In this document: in pieces, positions 38,373 through 48,296 of the stretch
How positions within the stretch are numbered: position 1 is the first letter of the stretch
Layout of the letters: every line of letters starts with the position of its first letter
Assembly: GCF_001028665.1 (NCBI RefSeq)
Contig: NZ_CP011503.1
Span: 2,914,001-2,978,000, forward strand
Direction: 5' to 3'
Origin: Burkholderia pyrrocinia
Lineage (GTDB): Bacteria > Pseudomonadota > Gammaproteobacteria > Burkholderiales > Burkholderiaceae
Length of the DNA: 64,000 nucleotides
Notes under the pieces: generated by a model
Seen by the model: the letters and a program-made list of their open reading frames with translations, nothing else
What the model was told of the DNA's origin: nothing
Database searches by the model: none
Made by a program: the position numbers and the translations under genes

Positions 38373-38652
38373 GTCCGAGGTCTCCTCGTTGGCTTGCGCG
38401 CTCACGATGTGCATGCGAATGCCGGCCCGGCTTGCGCGCGGTGCGGGGGCACGGATCGAGTGTAGGCCGTGGCGTCGTGCGATGTGGGGCGCGATAACGC
38501 CGAATCGGGAATAATCCCTACGAAATGAACTGTTTCGGAAACTGAAACGGAGTCGCGCCGGACCGGCGGCTGGCGTCTGTATCATTCCGGAAGGTTTTCG
38601 TATTTGTTCTGTAATGCGTTCGATACGCATCGTCACCGAATCAGGAATCCCG

Positions 38653-39195
38653 ATGAACGAACGTTCCGCCGCCGCGTTGCCGGTGCTCGAAACCGCCAGG
38701 CTGTGGCTGCGTCCGCGCGTGCTGGCCGATCTCGATGCATGCGTCGCGATGGATCGGGATCCCGAGGTCACGCGGCACATCGCGGGCCCGTGGCACGATC
38801 CCGACGAGCATCGCCGCTTCGTCATGCACCGGATCACGCGCGACTACCCGCCGGGCCTCGGCTACTGGTCGATCTTCGAGAAGGCTGCACCCGATGCGTT
38901 CATCGGCTGGGTCCTGCTGATTCCCGACTATGCGGACGGTGCGCGCGACGTCGAGATCGGCTGGCGGCTCGTGCGGACGACATGGGGGCGCGGTTTCGCG
39001 AGCGAGGCTGCGGCCGCTGTCGTGCGTCACGCATTCGATACCGTGCGCCTGCCGCGCGTGATCGCCGATATCGCCGAGGCCAACAGCGCTTCGCTGAACG
39101 TCGCGCGCAAGCTCGGGATGCGTCGCGTGAGCGTCGTGCACGACGGCATTCCTTACATACGTCATCGTCTCGAGCGCAACGATCTGCGCGCCTAG
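38653..39195 (+). CDS. GNAT-family N-acetyltransferase (RimJ/RimL type)
   Basis: A 180-residue acetyltransferase. ETARLWLRPRVLADLDA at the start, WVLLIPDYADGARDVEIGWRLV in the middle, and the acetyl-CoA loop region WGRGFASEAAAAVVRHAFD followed by NSASLNVARKLGMRRV are family signatures. ATG at 38653 follows AGGAATCCCG. Target unknown. It is transcribed away from the MFS gene; the 280-bp gap between them contains a GTTTC-G-GAAAC palindrome at 38532-38542. Confidence 0.9.
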   Translation: MNERSAAALPVLETARLWLRPRVLADLDACVAMDRDPEVTRHIAGPWHDPDEHRRFVMHRITRDYPPGLGYWSIFEKAAPDAFIGWVLLIPDYADGARDVEIGWRLVRTTWGRGFASEAAAAVVRHAFDTVRLPRVIADIAEANSASLNVARKLGMRRVSVVHDGIPYIRHRLERNDLRA

Positions 39196-39325
39196 TGTCG
39201 CGTCGTGCGCGTGTGCGGGCGGTTGTCAGAGATCGTCAATCGCCGGCGTATCGAGGTCATGACGTATTAACGGCACGTGCGATCAGGAGTATCGTTGCCG
39301 GAATTTCGCAACATGGGGTACGACC

Positions 39326-39952
39326 ATGGCACTCGGCAGAGATGTTCATCTGATTCCCGTCAGGCTCGACGCGCTGCGTCCGACGCAGATGACGGTGGGC
39401 TATCGCGAAGTCAAGGCGAAGCGCAAGCATTGGAAGACGCTCGACAAGCGTGCGCGCAAGGCCGCGATCGAATCGCACTGGTTCCCGGCCGTCATCGGCC
39501 CGGACGGGTTGCACTACATCACCGACCACCACCATCTCGGCCTGGCGCTGATCGAGGAGGGCGAGTCGCGCGTGAACGCGATGCTGCTGAAGGATCTGTC
39601 GTGGCTCGACGACACGATCTTCTGGCGGATGATGGAGCACAACCAGTGGGTGCATCCGTTCGGCGCGGACGGGTCGCGCCGCGACTACGCGCATTTGCCG
39701 AAGGCGCTGACGGGGCTCGAGGACGATCCGTACCGCAGCCTCGCAGGCGAACTGCGTACGGCGGGCGGTTATGCGAAGGACGCGACGCCGTTCAGCGAAT
39801 TCCTGTGGGCCGATTACCTGCGCCAGCACGTGACGCTCGACCAGATCCGCAAGAACTTCGCGAAAGCCCTCGACGTCGCGCTGCACCGCGCGCATGAGCA
39901 GGATGCGCGCTACCTGCCCGGCTGGTCGGGCGTCATCGCCGTCAAACCCTGA
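39326..39952 (+). CDS. ParB-like (ParB/Srx fold) protein
   Basis: A 208-residue protein of the ParBc_2 type (putative ParB-like nuclease). Recognisable words are IPVRLDALRPTQMTVGYREV at the N-terminus and GLHYITDHHHLGLALIEEG, where a three-His cluster occupies the place of the ParB GxxRxxA box. There is no helix-turn-helix or ParA partner, so a partition role is unlikely. It is followed after 17 bp by a SulP transporter, which suggests an operon. Function unknown. Confidence 0.8.
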   Translation: MALGRDVHLIPVRLDALRPTQMTVGYREVKAKRKHWKTLDKRARKAAIESHWFPAVIGPDGLHYITDHHHLGLALIEEGESRVNAMLLKDLSWLDDTIFWRMMEHNQWVHPFGADGSRRDYAHLPKALTGLEDDPYRSLAGELRTAGGYAKDATPFSEFLWADYLRQHVTLDQIRKNFAKALDVALHRAHEQDARYLPGWSGVIAVKP

Positions 39953-39969
39953 CCGGCACAGAACGCCTC

Positions 39970-41700
39970 ATGACGAGCGCCCCGATCCGCCCCGATGCCG
40001 GCCCGCAGCATGCCGACCATTTCTCCGCGCTCGACGCGGCCCCGCCGCCGCCCACGCGGCGCATCGGCCTCGATGCGCTGGCCGGCCTGTCGATCGCCGG
40101 GTTGCTGATACCCGAGGCGGTCGCGTATGCGGGGCTGGCGAACCTGCCGCCGCAGGCCGGTCTCATCGCGCTGCTGTCGGGGCTCGTCGTCTATGCACTC
40201 ACGGGCAGCAGCCGCTTCGCGATCGTGTCGTCGACGTCGTCGTCGGCCGCCGTGCTCGCGGCGACCGTGCTCGCCGAATCGGGGATGGCGCTGGCCGCGC
40301 AACTCGCGCTGGCGGCGGCGCTGGTCGCGATGACGGGCGTGCTGTTCATCCTGGCGGGCGCCGCGCGGCTCGGCGGCATGTCGGATTTCGTCGCACGGCC
40401 CGTGTTGCGCGGCTTCACGTTCGGCCTTGCGCTGACGATCGTCATCAAGCAGTTGCCGAAGATTCTCGCGATTTCCGTGCAGCACAGCGATGCGCCGCGT
40501 GTCGCGCTCGACCTGGTCACCGGTGCGCCGCATGCGAACCTCGCGAGTGTCGTGGTCGGCGCGACCGCGCTGGCGCTGCTGTTCGTGCTCGGGCGCCGCT
40601 CGCGCGTGCCCGCGACGCTCGTCGTGATCGTGCTGTCGATCGCGGCCGGCTACGCGGTCGACTGGCAGCGATACGGGATCGCGATCGTCGGCCATATCGA
40701 CTTTCGTCACCTCGAATTCGGCCTGCCGACTCTCGACCGCAATGCGTGGATGCAGACGGTCGAGCTCGCGTTCGCGCTGATGCTGATCCTGTACGCGGAG
40801 TCGTACGGGTCGATCCGCAACTTCGCGCTGAAGCACGGCGACAGCGTGTCGCCGAACCGCGACCTCGTCGCGCTCGGCTGCGCGAACCTCGTGTCGGGCC
40901 TGCTGCACGGGATGCCGGTCGGCGCCGGTTATTCGGCGACCTCGGCGAACGAAGCGGCCGGCGCGCAGTCGCGCTTCGCCGGCCTGTGGGCGGCCGGCGT
41001 GGTCGCGCTGATCGTCTGGCTGCTGCTGCCGCAGCTCGCGCGCACACCGGAGCCCGTGCTCGCGGCGATCGTGATCTTCGCGGTCAGCCACTCGCTGCAT
41101 CCGTCCGTATTCAAGCCGTACTGGGCCTGGCATCGCGACCGGCTCGTCGTGATCGCCGCATTGCTCGCGGTGCTCGTGCTCGGCGTGCTGCACGGGCTGC
41201 TCGCGGCCATCGGCGTGAGCCTGCTGCTGACGCTGCGCAAGCTGTCCGAACCGAACGTCAGCGTGCTCGGCCGGCTGCGCGACAGCCATGACTTCGTCGA
41301 CGTCGCGAGCCATGCCGAAGCGAAGCCGGTGCCGGGCGTGCTGATCGTGCGGCCCGAGGCGCAACTGTTCTTCGCGAACGCGGACCGGATGCTGAATCGT
41401 GTGCGTGCGCTGATGAAGGCCGCGCCGGATACGCATACCGTGCTGCTGAGCCTCGAGGAGACGCCGGATGTCGACGGTACGACGATCGAATCGTTGCGCA
41501 CGTTCGCGGCCGAATGCACGGCGCGCGGGCTGCGGCTCGCGATCGTGCGGCTCAAGATGCACGCACTGCATGCGTTGCACCGCGCGGCGGACGATACGCT
41601 GCGCGACGGCGCGATGTCCGAACTGAGCGTCGACGAGAGCCTGCAACTGCTGCAGGCCGGCATGCCGCCGGGCGGCAGCGGCGGAACGACCGCCGCGTGA
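39970..41700 (+). CDS. SulP-family inorganic anion transporter with STAS domain
   Basis: A 576-residue SLC26/SulP transporter. The N-terminal signature is LAGLSIAGLLIPEAVAYAGLANLPPQAGL. Ten or more membrane segments follow up to about residue 430. A STAS domain occupies about 440-555 (GVLIVRPEAQLFFANADRML and LLSLEETPDVDGTTIESLR). Substrates of the family are sulfate, bicarbonate or dicarboxylates; not decidable here. Probably co-transcribed with the ParB-like gene. Confidence 0.92.
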   Translation: MTSAPIRPDAGPQHADHFSALDAAPPPPTRRIGLDALAGLSIAGLLIPEAVAYAGLANLPPQAGLIALLSGLVVYALTGSSRFAIVSSTSSSAAVLAATVLAESGMALAAQLALAAALVAMTGVLFILAGAARLGGMSDFVARPVLRGFTFGLALTIVIKQLPKILAISVQHSDAPRVALDLVTGAPHANLASVVVGATALALLFVLGRRSRVPATLVVIVLSIAAGYAVDWQRYGIAIVGHIDFRHLEFGLPTLDRNAWMQTVELAFALMLILYAESYGSIRNFALKHGDSVSPNRDLVALGCANLVSGLLHGMPVGAGYSATSANEAAGAQSRFAGLWAAGVVALIVWLLLPQLARTPEPVLAAIVIFAVSHSLHPSVFKPYWAWHRDRLVVIAALLAVLVLGVLHGLLAAIGVSLLLTLRKLSEPNVSVLGRLRDSHDFVDVASHAEAKPVPGVLIVRPEAQLFFANADRMLNRVRALMKAAPDTHTVLLSLEETPDVDGTTIESLRTFAAECTARGLRLAIVRLKMHALHALHRAADDTLRDGAMSELSVDESLQLLQAGMPPGGSGGTTAA

Positions 41701-41722
41701 CGAGGCGGTGCGTCGGCGCGGT

Positions 41723-42658
41723 CTATTGCGAAAGCACGGTGTCGGCAGCGCGATCGATCATGTCGGCCACTTCCGCAGCCGTCGGCGCATAGGCGCCTGC
41801 GTGCGCACAGGCGACGGCCGCGCACGCGGCTGCGTAGCGCAGATGCTCGGCGGCCGATGCATCGGGCCGCGCAAGCTGGCTCGCGAGCCAGCCGCCGATG
41901 CTGGCGTCGCCGCAGCCGACCGTGTCGGCGACCTCGGTCGGGAACGCGGGCTGGAACAGCACGGTGTCGCGATGCAGGAGCTGCATGCCGGATGCGCCGC
42001 GCGTGACGAGCATCGTCGCGTCGGGCGCCCACGCGCGCAGTTGCGCGAGTGCGGCCGCTTCGTCGAGTTCGGGAAACAGCCCGTGCAGATCTTCGTCGGA
42101 TACCTTGATCCAGTCGGCGAGCCCGGCCAGCCGGCGCAGCGTGTCGCGATACGACGGCGCGGCCATCGGCGCACGGTAGTTCGGGTCGAACGAGATCCGC
42201 TTGCCGGCCGCGCGCGCGGCCTGCGCCACTTCGATCAGGCGCGACGCGAGCGGTTCGCGCACGACGCCGAGCGAGCCGATGTGCACGACCTCGGCCGCGT
42301 CGAACGCGCCGGCGGGCAGGTCTGCCGGATCGAACGCGAGATCGGCGCTGTTCTCGCCGATGAAGAAATAGTGGGGCGGCTGCTTCGACACGACCATCGC
42401 GAGCAGCGGCGCGCGGTCGACCTGCCGGACGAAGCGCATGTCGAGCCCCGCGTCGGCGCTCTTGCGCATCAGTTCGTCGCCGAAGATGTCGCGGCTGACC
42501 GTGCCGGCGAATGCCGTCGGCACGCCGAGTCGCGCGCCGACGCGTGCGACGTTCCAGCATGAGCCGCCGGCGACGCTGTGCCAGCGCTGCGCGTCGTCGC
42601 GGATGAAATCGGTCAACGCTTCGCCGAATACGATCAGGCGGGGGAACGTCGTCGTCAT
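41723..42658 (-). CDS. PfkB-family sugar kinase (fructokinase/ribokinase type)
   Basis: A 311-residue kinase from ATG at 42656-42658. Signatures are GGSCWNVARVGARLGVPTAF near residue 40 and the C-terminal DTVGCGDASIGGWLA, where the catalytic Asp lies in GCGDA (usual form GAGDA; here Cys replaces Ala). It is the last gene of the sugar ABC operon, so it likely phosphorylates the imported sugar. Fructose or ribose are the best guesses. Confidence 0.88.
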   Translation of the reverse strand: MTTTFPRLIVFGEALTDFIRDDAQRWHSVAGGSCWNVARVGARLGVPTAFAGTVSRDIFGDELMRKSADAGLDMRFVRQVDRAPLLAMVVSKQPPHYFFIGENSADLAFDPADLPAGAFDAAEVVHIGSLGVVREPLASRLIEVAQAARAAGKRISFDPNYRAPMAAPSYRDTLRRLAGLADWIKVSDEDLHGLFPELDEAAALAQLRAWAPDATMLVTRGASGMQLLHRDTVLFQPAFPTEVADTVGCGDASIGGWLASQLARPDASAAEHLRYAAACAAVACAHAGAYAPTAAEVADMIDRAADTVLSQ

Positions 42659-42782
42659 GTTGAAACCTTGTGGCGCGGCCATGCAGCGGTTGAAGTGAGC
42701 GGGCGAGCGGCGCCGGCCGTCGCACGCGGCGACGTGGCCCGGCACCGCCCGGTTCCGTGGGTGAGCAGAGCGATCGGCGCGA

Positions 42783-43727
42783 TCAGCGCGGGGAGCTCCA
42801 GCCCTTGTAGGTCTTCACGTTGTCGCGCGTGATGAGCGTCGGCTCGATCAGGATCATCGGATTGGCCGGCTTCTGGCCGTTCATGATCCCGTAGCCGACG
42901 TTGACGGCCTGCTGCGCCATCGCCCACGGGTCCTGGCTCGACGACGCCTGCACGAGCGTGTTGGACTTGAGCGCGACCTCGATGTCGGGCGCGCCGTCGA
43001 CCGACGTGATCACGATGCCCGGACGGTTCAGCTGTTTCGCGGCGAGATCGCTGCCGATCGCCTGCGGATCGTTGATCGTGAACACCGCATCGAGCTTCGG
43101 AAAGCGCGTCAGGTAGCCCTGCATCGCGTTCATCCCGCCTTCGCGCGAGCCCTTGCCGTCCTGGTCGCTCGACAGCAGCTTGATGCCCGCGTTTTTCGCG
43201 AGCACGGTCTTGCAGCCGTTGACGCGATCGATCACGGCCGATACCTGCGGGCCATTCTCGATGATCACGTTGCCCTTGCCGTTGAGTTTCTTCGCGATGT
43301 AGTCGCACGCCAGTTCGCCGGCCTTCACGTTGTTGGTCTGCACGGTCGCGTTCGCGCCGGCCGCCGCAACGTCGACCGCGACGACCGTGATGCCGGCCGC
43401 CTGCGCCTTCTTCACCGCCGGCTCGATCGCCTTCGGGTCGGTCGCGTTGAGCAGGATCATGTCGACGTGAGCGGAGATGAAGTTGTCGATCTGCGTGAAT
43501 TGCTTGTTCAGGTCGTAGTCGGCCGACACGGCCGTGACCTTCGCGTTCGGGTTGAGCTGCCTGGCGCGCGCTTCAGCGCCCTTGACGATCGTGACGAAGT
43601 ACGGGTTGCCGAGCGACCCGACCGTGACGCCGATCGATTTGAGCGGCTTGTCGGCTGCGTGCGCGGCGGAAGCGCCGCATGCGAGCGCGCAGGCGATGGC
43701 GGTCAGGGCGGCTTTGTGCTTGAACAT
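42783..43727 (-). CDS. Sugar ABC transporter substrate-binding protein (RbsB/FrcB type)
   Basis: A 314-residue periplasmic binding protein with signal peptide (GASAAHAADK). The type-1 periplasmic fold is shown by GVTVGSLGNPYFVTIVKGAE, LLNATDPKAIEPAVKKA and AVFTINDPQAIGSDLAAKQL. The sugar is ribose- or fructose-like. It is upstream of the PfkB kinase and downstream of the permease in the same operon; there are 84 bp between permease stop and its start. Confidence 0.92.
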   Translation of the reverse strand: MFKHKAALTAIACALACGASAAHAADKPLKSIGVTVGSLGNPYFVTIVKGAEARARQLNPNAKVTAVSADYDLNKQFTQIDNFISAHVDMILLNATDPKAIEPAVKKAQAAGITVVAVDVAAAGANATVQTNNVKAGELACDYIAKKLNGKGNVIIENGPQVSAVIDRVNGCKTVLAKNAGIKLLSSDQDGKGSREGGMNAMQGYLTRFPKLDAVFTINDPQAIGSDLAAKQLNRPGIVITSVDGAPDIEVALKSNTLVQASSSQDPWAMAQQAVNVGYGIMNGQKPANPMILIEPTLITRDNVKTYKGWSSPR

Positions 43728-43811
43728 GACGTTGTGTCTCCGTGAGGTCTGTGGGCGAATGGGCGCAGGAGGACCTGCCTGCGCCGCAAGGTTGAATGGA
43801 ATGGAAGGGTG

Positions 43812-44849
43812 TCAGGTGCGCGCCGAATCGCGCTGGCGGTAGCGATCGAGCGCGACGGCGCCGATGATCACGAGCCCCTTGATGATGTATTGCCAGATGT
43901 CGGACACGCCGAGCAGCACGAGTCCGTTCGTCAGTACCGCGATGATCAGCGCGCCGATCAGCGTACCGACGATCGAGCCGACGCCGCCGACGAAACTCGT
44001 GCCGCCGAGGATCACCGCGGCGATCGCATCGAGTTCGTAGGACTGGCCGAGCTGCAGGCCGTTGGCCGCATAGAGCCGTGCGGCCGACATCACTGCGCCG
44101 AGGCCCGCGAGCAGCCCCGACGCCGCATACACGAACATCTGGATCGCCCGCACGTTGATGCCCGACAGGCGTGCGGCTTCAGGATTGCCGCCGACCGAGT
44201 AGATCCGCATCCCGAGCACGGTACGGCGCAGGATGAACCACGAGATCGCGATCACCGCGCACGCGATCACGACGAGCCACGGCACACCGAGGATCGTGCC
44301 GTTGCCGATGAACGCGAACGGCAACTGCGGATTGAACACGGTCGTGTCGTTGCCGATCAGGCGCGCGACGCCGCGCACGGCCGTCATCGCACCGAGCGTG
44401 ACGATGAACGGCGGCAGGCGCAGGAACGAGATCAGGCCGCCGTTGATCGCGCCGAACACGAGGCCGACGACGAGCGCGAAGGGCACGCCGAGCCAGCCCC
44501 AGCCCGGGATGGTTGACGCCAGCAGCGCGGCGACCGCCGCGGCGGCGAGCACCGAGCCCACCGACAGGTCGATGCCGCCCGTCAGGATTACGAAGGTCAT
44601 GCCGGCGGCGAGCACGATGTTGATCGACGCCTGCTGCGTGACGATCGACAGGTTCTGCAGCGTGAAGAAGCCGTCGGTCAGGAGGCCGAAGCCGACGCAC
44701 AGGACCAGCAGAACCGGCAGCATGCCGGCGGTGCGTATCAGCGACTGCATGCGTGCGCGATGATCGGCGGCGCGCACCTGGGGCGTACGATCGCCCACCG
44801 GATGGGCCGTCGCGGAAGCGAGATTCCGCTGCTTGGTCGGGTTGATCAT
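43812..44849 (-). CDS. Sugar ABC transporter permease (RbsC type)
   Basis: A 345-residue inner-membrane permease from ATG at 44847-44849, the first Met that gives the RbsC length; the frame is open far upstream, antisense to nothing useful. Signatures are MTFVILTGGIDLSVGSVLA, PPFIVTLGAMTAVRGVA and the conserved ARLSGINVRAIQMFVY cytoplasmic loop that contacts the ATPase. About ten membrane segments. Confidence 0.93.
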   Translation of the reverse strand: MINPTKQRNLASATAHPVGDRTPQVRAADHRARMQSLIRTAGMLPVLLVLCVGFGLLTDGFFTLQNLSIVTQQASINIVLAAGMTFVILTGGIDLSVGSVLAAAAVAALLASTIPGWGWLGVPFALVVGLVFGAINGGLISFLRLPPFIVTLGAMTAVRGVARLIGNDTTVFNPQLPFAFIGNGTILGVPWLVVIACAVIAISWFILRRTVLGMRIYSVGGNPEAARLSGINVRAIQMFVYAASGLLAGLGAVMSAARLYAANGLQLGQSYELDAIAAVILGGTSFVGGVGSIVGTLIGALIIAVLTNGLVLLGVSDIWQYIIKGLVIIGAVALDRYRQRDSART

Positions 44850-44890
44850 TTCGGTAACCTGAATGTAAGAGTCGAATGAAAGAGCGCGGC

Positions 44891-46444
44891 TCAGTGCGCG
44901 TCGGCGAGTTCGGCCTGCGAGCCGGTCGCGAGCGCGATGATGGCTTCCTGCGTGATGGGGGTATGCGTGTGGCCGCCGAGTTCGCCCGCGATCTCGCCTT
45001 CGCGCATCACGAGCACGCGGTCGGCGACGCCGATGATTTCCGGCAGCTCGCTCGAGATCACGATCACGCCTACGCCGGCACGGGCCAGTTCGTTGATGAT
45101 CCGGTAGATCTCGGATTTCGCGCCGATGTCGACGCCGCGCGTCGGTTCGTCGAGGATCAGCACGCGCGGCTTCGTCTCCAGCAGGCGCGACAGCAGCACT
45201 TTCTGCTGGTTGCCGCCCGACAGCGCGCCGACGTTGACGTTCGCGTGGGGCACACGGATCGACAGCGACGCAATCGCGTCGCGCGCACGTTCGGCGCCGC
45301 GTGCGAGGTCGAGCGCGCCGAGCCGTGCATCGCGGTTGCAGACGGAGATATTGATGTTGTCGCGCACGCTCATGTCGAGGAACAGGCCCTGGCGCTTGCG
45401 GTCTTCGGTCAGGTAGACGAGGCCCGCATCGATCGCATCGCGCGGCGAGTGCGCGCCGAACGTGCGGTCGCCCAGCTTCACGTCGCCGCGCACGCGCGAT
45501 TCGGCGCCGAAGATCAGCCGCGCGAGTTCGGTGCGGCCCGCGCCGACGAGCCCGGCGATGCCGAGCACTTCGCCGGCATGCAGGTCGAGACTGCAGCCGC
45601 GTACGCGCGCGCCGTCGGCGATGTCGCGCACCGACAGCAGCAGGTGGCCGGGATCGTACGGCGCGTGTTCCTTCTTGTAGAAGCCGGAGATGTCGCGGCC
45701 GACCATCATCGAGACGAGACGCTCCGCCGACAGCGATTCGCGCTCGAGCGTGCCGACGTACGCGCCGTCGCGCAGCACCGACACGCGGTCGGACAGTTCG
45801 TAGATCTCCGCCATCCGGTGGCTGATGTAGATGATCGCCAGACCTTCCTCGCGCAACTGGCGGATCAGGCGGAACAGGTGTTCGGTCTCGCGCGACGACA
45901 GCGGCGTCGTCGGCTCGTCCATCACGAGGATGCGTGCGCGGGTGTGCACGGCGCGCGCGATCTCGACGAGCTGCTGTTCGGCGATCGACAGCGTATCGAC
46001 GAGCGTTTCGGGCCCGAACGATGCGCCCAGGCGCGCGAGCACGTCCTGGCAGCCGCGCGCCATCGCCGCGCGGTCGATGGTGCCCCAGCGCCGGTTGCCA
46101 CGTCGAAGTTCGCGGCCGACGTAGATGTTTTCCGCGACGGTCAGGTTCGGCGAGAGGCACAGTTCCTGGTAGATCACCGCGACACCGGCATCGCGCGCGG
46201 CGAGCGGGCCGTCGATGTCGATGCGTTCGCCGTCGATCAGGATTTCGCCGCCGGCGTCGGCACGGTACGCGCCCGACAGGATCTTCATCAGCGTCGATTT
46301 GCCCGCGCCGTTCTCGCCCATCAGCGAATGGATCTCGCCCGGGTAGACGGTCAGGCTGACGTTGTCGAGCGCACGCACGGCCGGGAAAGTCTTGCTGATC
46401 CGGCGCATTTCGAGCAGCGGGCGGGGCGACTCAGATCGCGACAT
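44891..46444 (-). CDS. Sugar ABC transporter ATPase (RbsA type, double)
   Basis: A 517-residue ATPase with two ATP-binding halves. First half: Walker [13 protein letters not shown] and signature [14 protein letters not shown]. Second half: [12 protein letters not shown] (degenerate Walker A, normal for RbsA/MglA) and [13 protein letters not shown]. Start ATG at 46442-46444 overlaps the end of the ROK regulator gene by 14 bp, so the two are translationally coupled. The operon order regulator-ATPase-permease-binding protein-kinase resembles rhizobial frc loci. Confidence 0.94.
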   Translation of the reverse strand: MSRSESPRPLLEMRRISKTFPAVRALDNVSLTVYPGEIHSLMGENGAGKSTLMKILSGAYRADAGGEILIDGERIDIDGPLAARDAGVAVIYQELCLSPNLTVAENIYVGRELRRGNRRWGTIDRAAMARGCQDVLARLGASFGPETLVDTLSIAEQQLVEIARAVHTRARILVMDEPTTPLSSRETEHLFRLIRQLREEGLAIIYISHRMAEIYELSDRVSVLRDGAYVGTLERESLSAERLVSMMVGRDISGFYKKEHAPYDPGHLLLSVRDIADGARVRGCSLDLHAGEVLGIAGLVGAGRTELARLIFGAESRVRGDVKLGDRTFGAHSPRDAIDAGLVYLTEDRKRQGLFLDMSVRDNINISVCNRDARLGALDLARGAERARDAIASLSIRVPHANVNVGALSGGNQQKVLLSRLLETKPRVLILDEPTRGVDIGAKSEIYRIINELARAGVGVIVISSELPEIIGVADRVLVMREGEIAGELGGHTHTPITQEAIIALATGSQAELADAH

Positions 46445-47678
46445 GGTTGACCTCCTGCGAATCGGTGCGGGCGCCCTGGAGGATGCCGGCCCGCGGGGAG
46501 AAGTTGAAGAACATCGGCAGCGTGGCGGCGCCGATCGCGCCGGCGTCGGCGCCGAACGTGCCGCGCACGAGCGTCGGCGTGCCGCGCGCTTCGGGCGCGG
46601 TGGCAACCAGGGCCGAGCGCAGGCGCGTCGTGACCGCGTCGAGCAGGCCGGCGTCGGTATCGGCGTCGATCACGACCACCGGCGCATCGACCACGCATAG
46701 CACCGCGCGCAAGGCCGGCGCGAGCGCATCGACGCAGTCGTCGATCCATTCGTCGACGGCCGGCAGGCCGCGGGCGATGCACGCTTCGAGATCGGCGCGG
46801 TTCTCGACCGTCTCGCCGTGATGGCGCAGATGGCGCACGAGCGCATGCAGCGAAGCGCGCGCGAGCAGGATGTCCCACGGGCCGCGCGGCGGCGGCGCGG
46901 ATGCCAGCCGGCTCGGCGGTACGGGAATCACGGCGATGTCGCCTGCATTGCCGGTCACGCCGCGCAGGCAGTCGCCGTCGATCGCGATGCCGCCGCCGAT
47001 CGCCGGCCCGATGAACAGGTAGACGAAGTCGTCGCACTGCCGGCCGTATCCGTAGAACAGCTCGGCGATCGCGGCCGCGTTGCCGTCGTTTTCGCCGAAC
47101 ACGGGCAGCGACAGCGCGCGACCGAGATCGCTCGCGAAATCGACGTCTTCCCATGCGCGGAACGTGTCGGGTGCGAGGCCGAGTTCGCGCATCCACGCGC
47201 CGAGGTTGTACGGCTGCGCGACGCCGATGCCGGTCAGGCGGGCGCGCTCGTGGTCGGGGAGCAGGGCCTGCATCGCTTCGATGTCGTGACGCACGATCTC
47301 GAGCACGTCGGCGGGCGGGGGCAGAAGCGTGTCGTGCGAGCGGCGGCCGAGCACGTCGCCCGCGAAGTTGACGAGCGCGGTCTCGATGCGCATCCGGTCG
47401 AGATGGACGCCGATGCCGAATGCACCGCGCGGGTCGAGGCGGATCAACGACGCGGGCTGGCCGCGCTGGCCTTCGGTGCGGCCCGCGAATTCGATCAGCT
47501 TCGCGTCGGCGAGCGACGCGATGATGCTGCCGACCGCCGTGCCCGTCATGCTCGCGAGACGCGCAAGGTCGGCCTTCGATGCGCTGCCTGCGCGGCGCAG
47601 CGTCTTCAGCAACAGGCGCTCGTTGTAACGGCGCACGTTGGCCGAATTGCTTCCCTGGCCGATGTGCGGGCTTCTCAT
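46431..47678 (-). CDS. ROK-family transcriptional repressor
   Basis: A 415-residue regulator. N-terminal winged helix ([32 protein letters not shown] in parts, residues about 20-60), then a sugar-kinase-like domain with [13 protein letters not shown] and [14 protein letters not shown]. The zinc motif CxCGxxGC of most ROK repressors is absent: the region reads [13 protein letters not shown]. Start ATG at 47676-47678 has AAGGAG at ideal distance; the ATG five codons upstream does not. It heads the sugar operon and faces a perfect palindrome upstream. Confidence 0.9.
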   Translation of the reverse strand: MRSPHIGQGSNSANVRRYNERLLLKTLRRAGSASKADLARLASMTGTAVGSIIASLADAKLIEFAGRTEGQRGQPASLIRLDPRGAFGIGVHLDRMRIETALVNFAGDVLGRRSHDTLLPPPADVLEIVRHDIEAMQALLPDHERARLTGIGVAQPYNLGAWMRELGLAPDTFRAWEDVDFASDLGRALSLPVFGENDGNAAAIAELFYGYGRQCDDFVYLFIGPAIGGGIAIDGDCLRGVTGNAGDIAVIPVPPSRLASAPPPRGPWDILLARASLHALVRHLRHHGETVENRADLEACIARGLPAVDEWIDDCVDALAPALRAVLCVVDAPVVVIDADTDAGLLDAVTTRLRSALVATAPEARGTPTLVRGTFGADAGAIGAATLPMFFNFSPRAGILQGARTDSQEVNHVAI

Positions 47679-47714
47679 GGCGTCTCCTTCCATGTTGCGT
47701 CGCTTGGCGGCGCA

Positions 47715-47741
47715 TTAAATAAATCACGTTGATTTATTTAA
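47715..47741. promoter_or_regulatory. Perfect palindromic operator of the ROK repressor
   Basis: Arms TTAAATAAATC and GATTTATTTAA, 11 bases each, perfectly complementary, with spacer ACGTT. It lies 37 bp upstream of the ROK start codon in otherwise GC-rich DNA. AT-rich palindromes of this kind are typical for ROK repressors such as NagC, Mlc and XylR. The next 250 bp (47742-47990) contain nothing I can identify. Confidence 0.8.
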
Positions 47742-47990
47742 CCGCGTGAGCGCCGGCATGTCAGCCTAGGGAAATCCCGGTTTTTGCCGTGGGTGAAGGG
47801 GGCGGTGCGGGTGTAGGGAAATGGGGATGGGTCGCGGATGCCGGGGGCGAAAACTTTGGGATTCGCCAGATGGGCGTGTGTTCGCCGCCGAAGCGACAAT
47901 GATTTGTCCGTCCGGAGGATGGCAAGGGAAGGGGATGTCACCCCGCGTGGATCAACGGGGCGGTGTGAGTGATGCCGGACCGGAAATGAA

Positions 47991-48017
47991 AAAAGGCCGG
48001 CTAGAAGCCGACCTTTT
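47991..48017 (-). terminator. Terminator behind tRNA-like element A
   Basis: Stem AAAAGG-CCGGCT / AGCCGA-CCTTTT, loop AGA. On the minus strand the odd pair is G-T, which shows that the RNA is read leftward. Same terminator type as behind the three tRNA genes. Confidence 0.8.
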
Positions 48018-48025
48018 CAAATAAG

Positions 48026-48132
48026 CGGTGCCCAGGAGAGGACTCGGTCACACATGCGCGACCCCGGCTGCGCTTGCAAGCGCAGCCTTTCGAGTCCTCG
48101 CGCAAAGCGCGCAGGCGCTTTGCTTCCTGGGC
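48026..48132 (-). ncRNA. tRNA-like structured element A (103 nt plus ACCG end)
   Basis: Read leftward it starts GCCCAGG and ends CCTGGGC-ACCG, so its ends are the tRNA-Leu acceptor stem with CCA changed to CCG. The last 21 bases equal the tRNA-Leu 3' end. Inside, the tRNA body is replaced by four inverted repeats: a nine-base stem with GCAG loop (48102-48110/48115-48123), a nine-base helix GAGGACTCG / CGAGTCCTC (48038-48046/48091-48099), a perfect 22-base palindrome within it (48066-48087), and a small GGTC/GACC stem. Placed just after the tRNA-Leu terminator. Whether it is transcribed is unknown; it may instead be a mobile or recombination scar. Confidence 0.55.
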
Positions 48133-48141
48133 CTGAAAAAG

Positions 48142-48170
48142 AAAAAGGCCGGCTAGAAGCCGACCTTTTT
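48142..48170 (-). terminator. Terminator of tRNA-Leu A
   Basis: Thirteen-base stem AAAAAGGCCGGCT / AGCCGACCTTTTT with one position that pairs as G-T only on the minus-strand RNA, loop AGA, T run. Begins 8 bp after the tRNA CCA end. Confidence 0.9.
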
Positions 48171-48177
48171 AAATAAG

Positions 48178-48264
48178 TGGTGCCCAGGAGAGGACTCGAA
48201 CCTCCACGATGTTGCCACCGCTAGGACCTGAACCTAGTGCGTCTACCAATTCCGCCACCTGGGC
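48178..48264 (-). tRNA. tRNA-Leu(CAG), copy A
   Basis: 87 bases including encoded CCA. Acceptor GCCCAGG/CCTGGGC, D arm GCGGAATTGGTAGACGC, anticodon loop TTCAGGT (anticodon CAG, plus strand 48228-48230), long variable arm as in class II tRNAs, T loop TTCGAGT. All stems pair. Confidence 0.98.
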
Positions 48265-48296
48265 ACGTTTCGCTTGCTGCGATGCGAAAGACCGCA

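Noticed and set aside
48030..48132. Group I intron in a tRNA gene
   Set aside because: The insert is only about 80 bases, is not at the anticodon, and lacks the conserved core of group I introns; full tRNA copies are present beside it.
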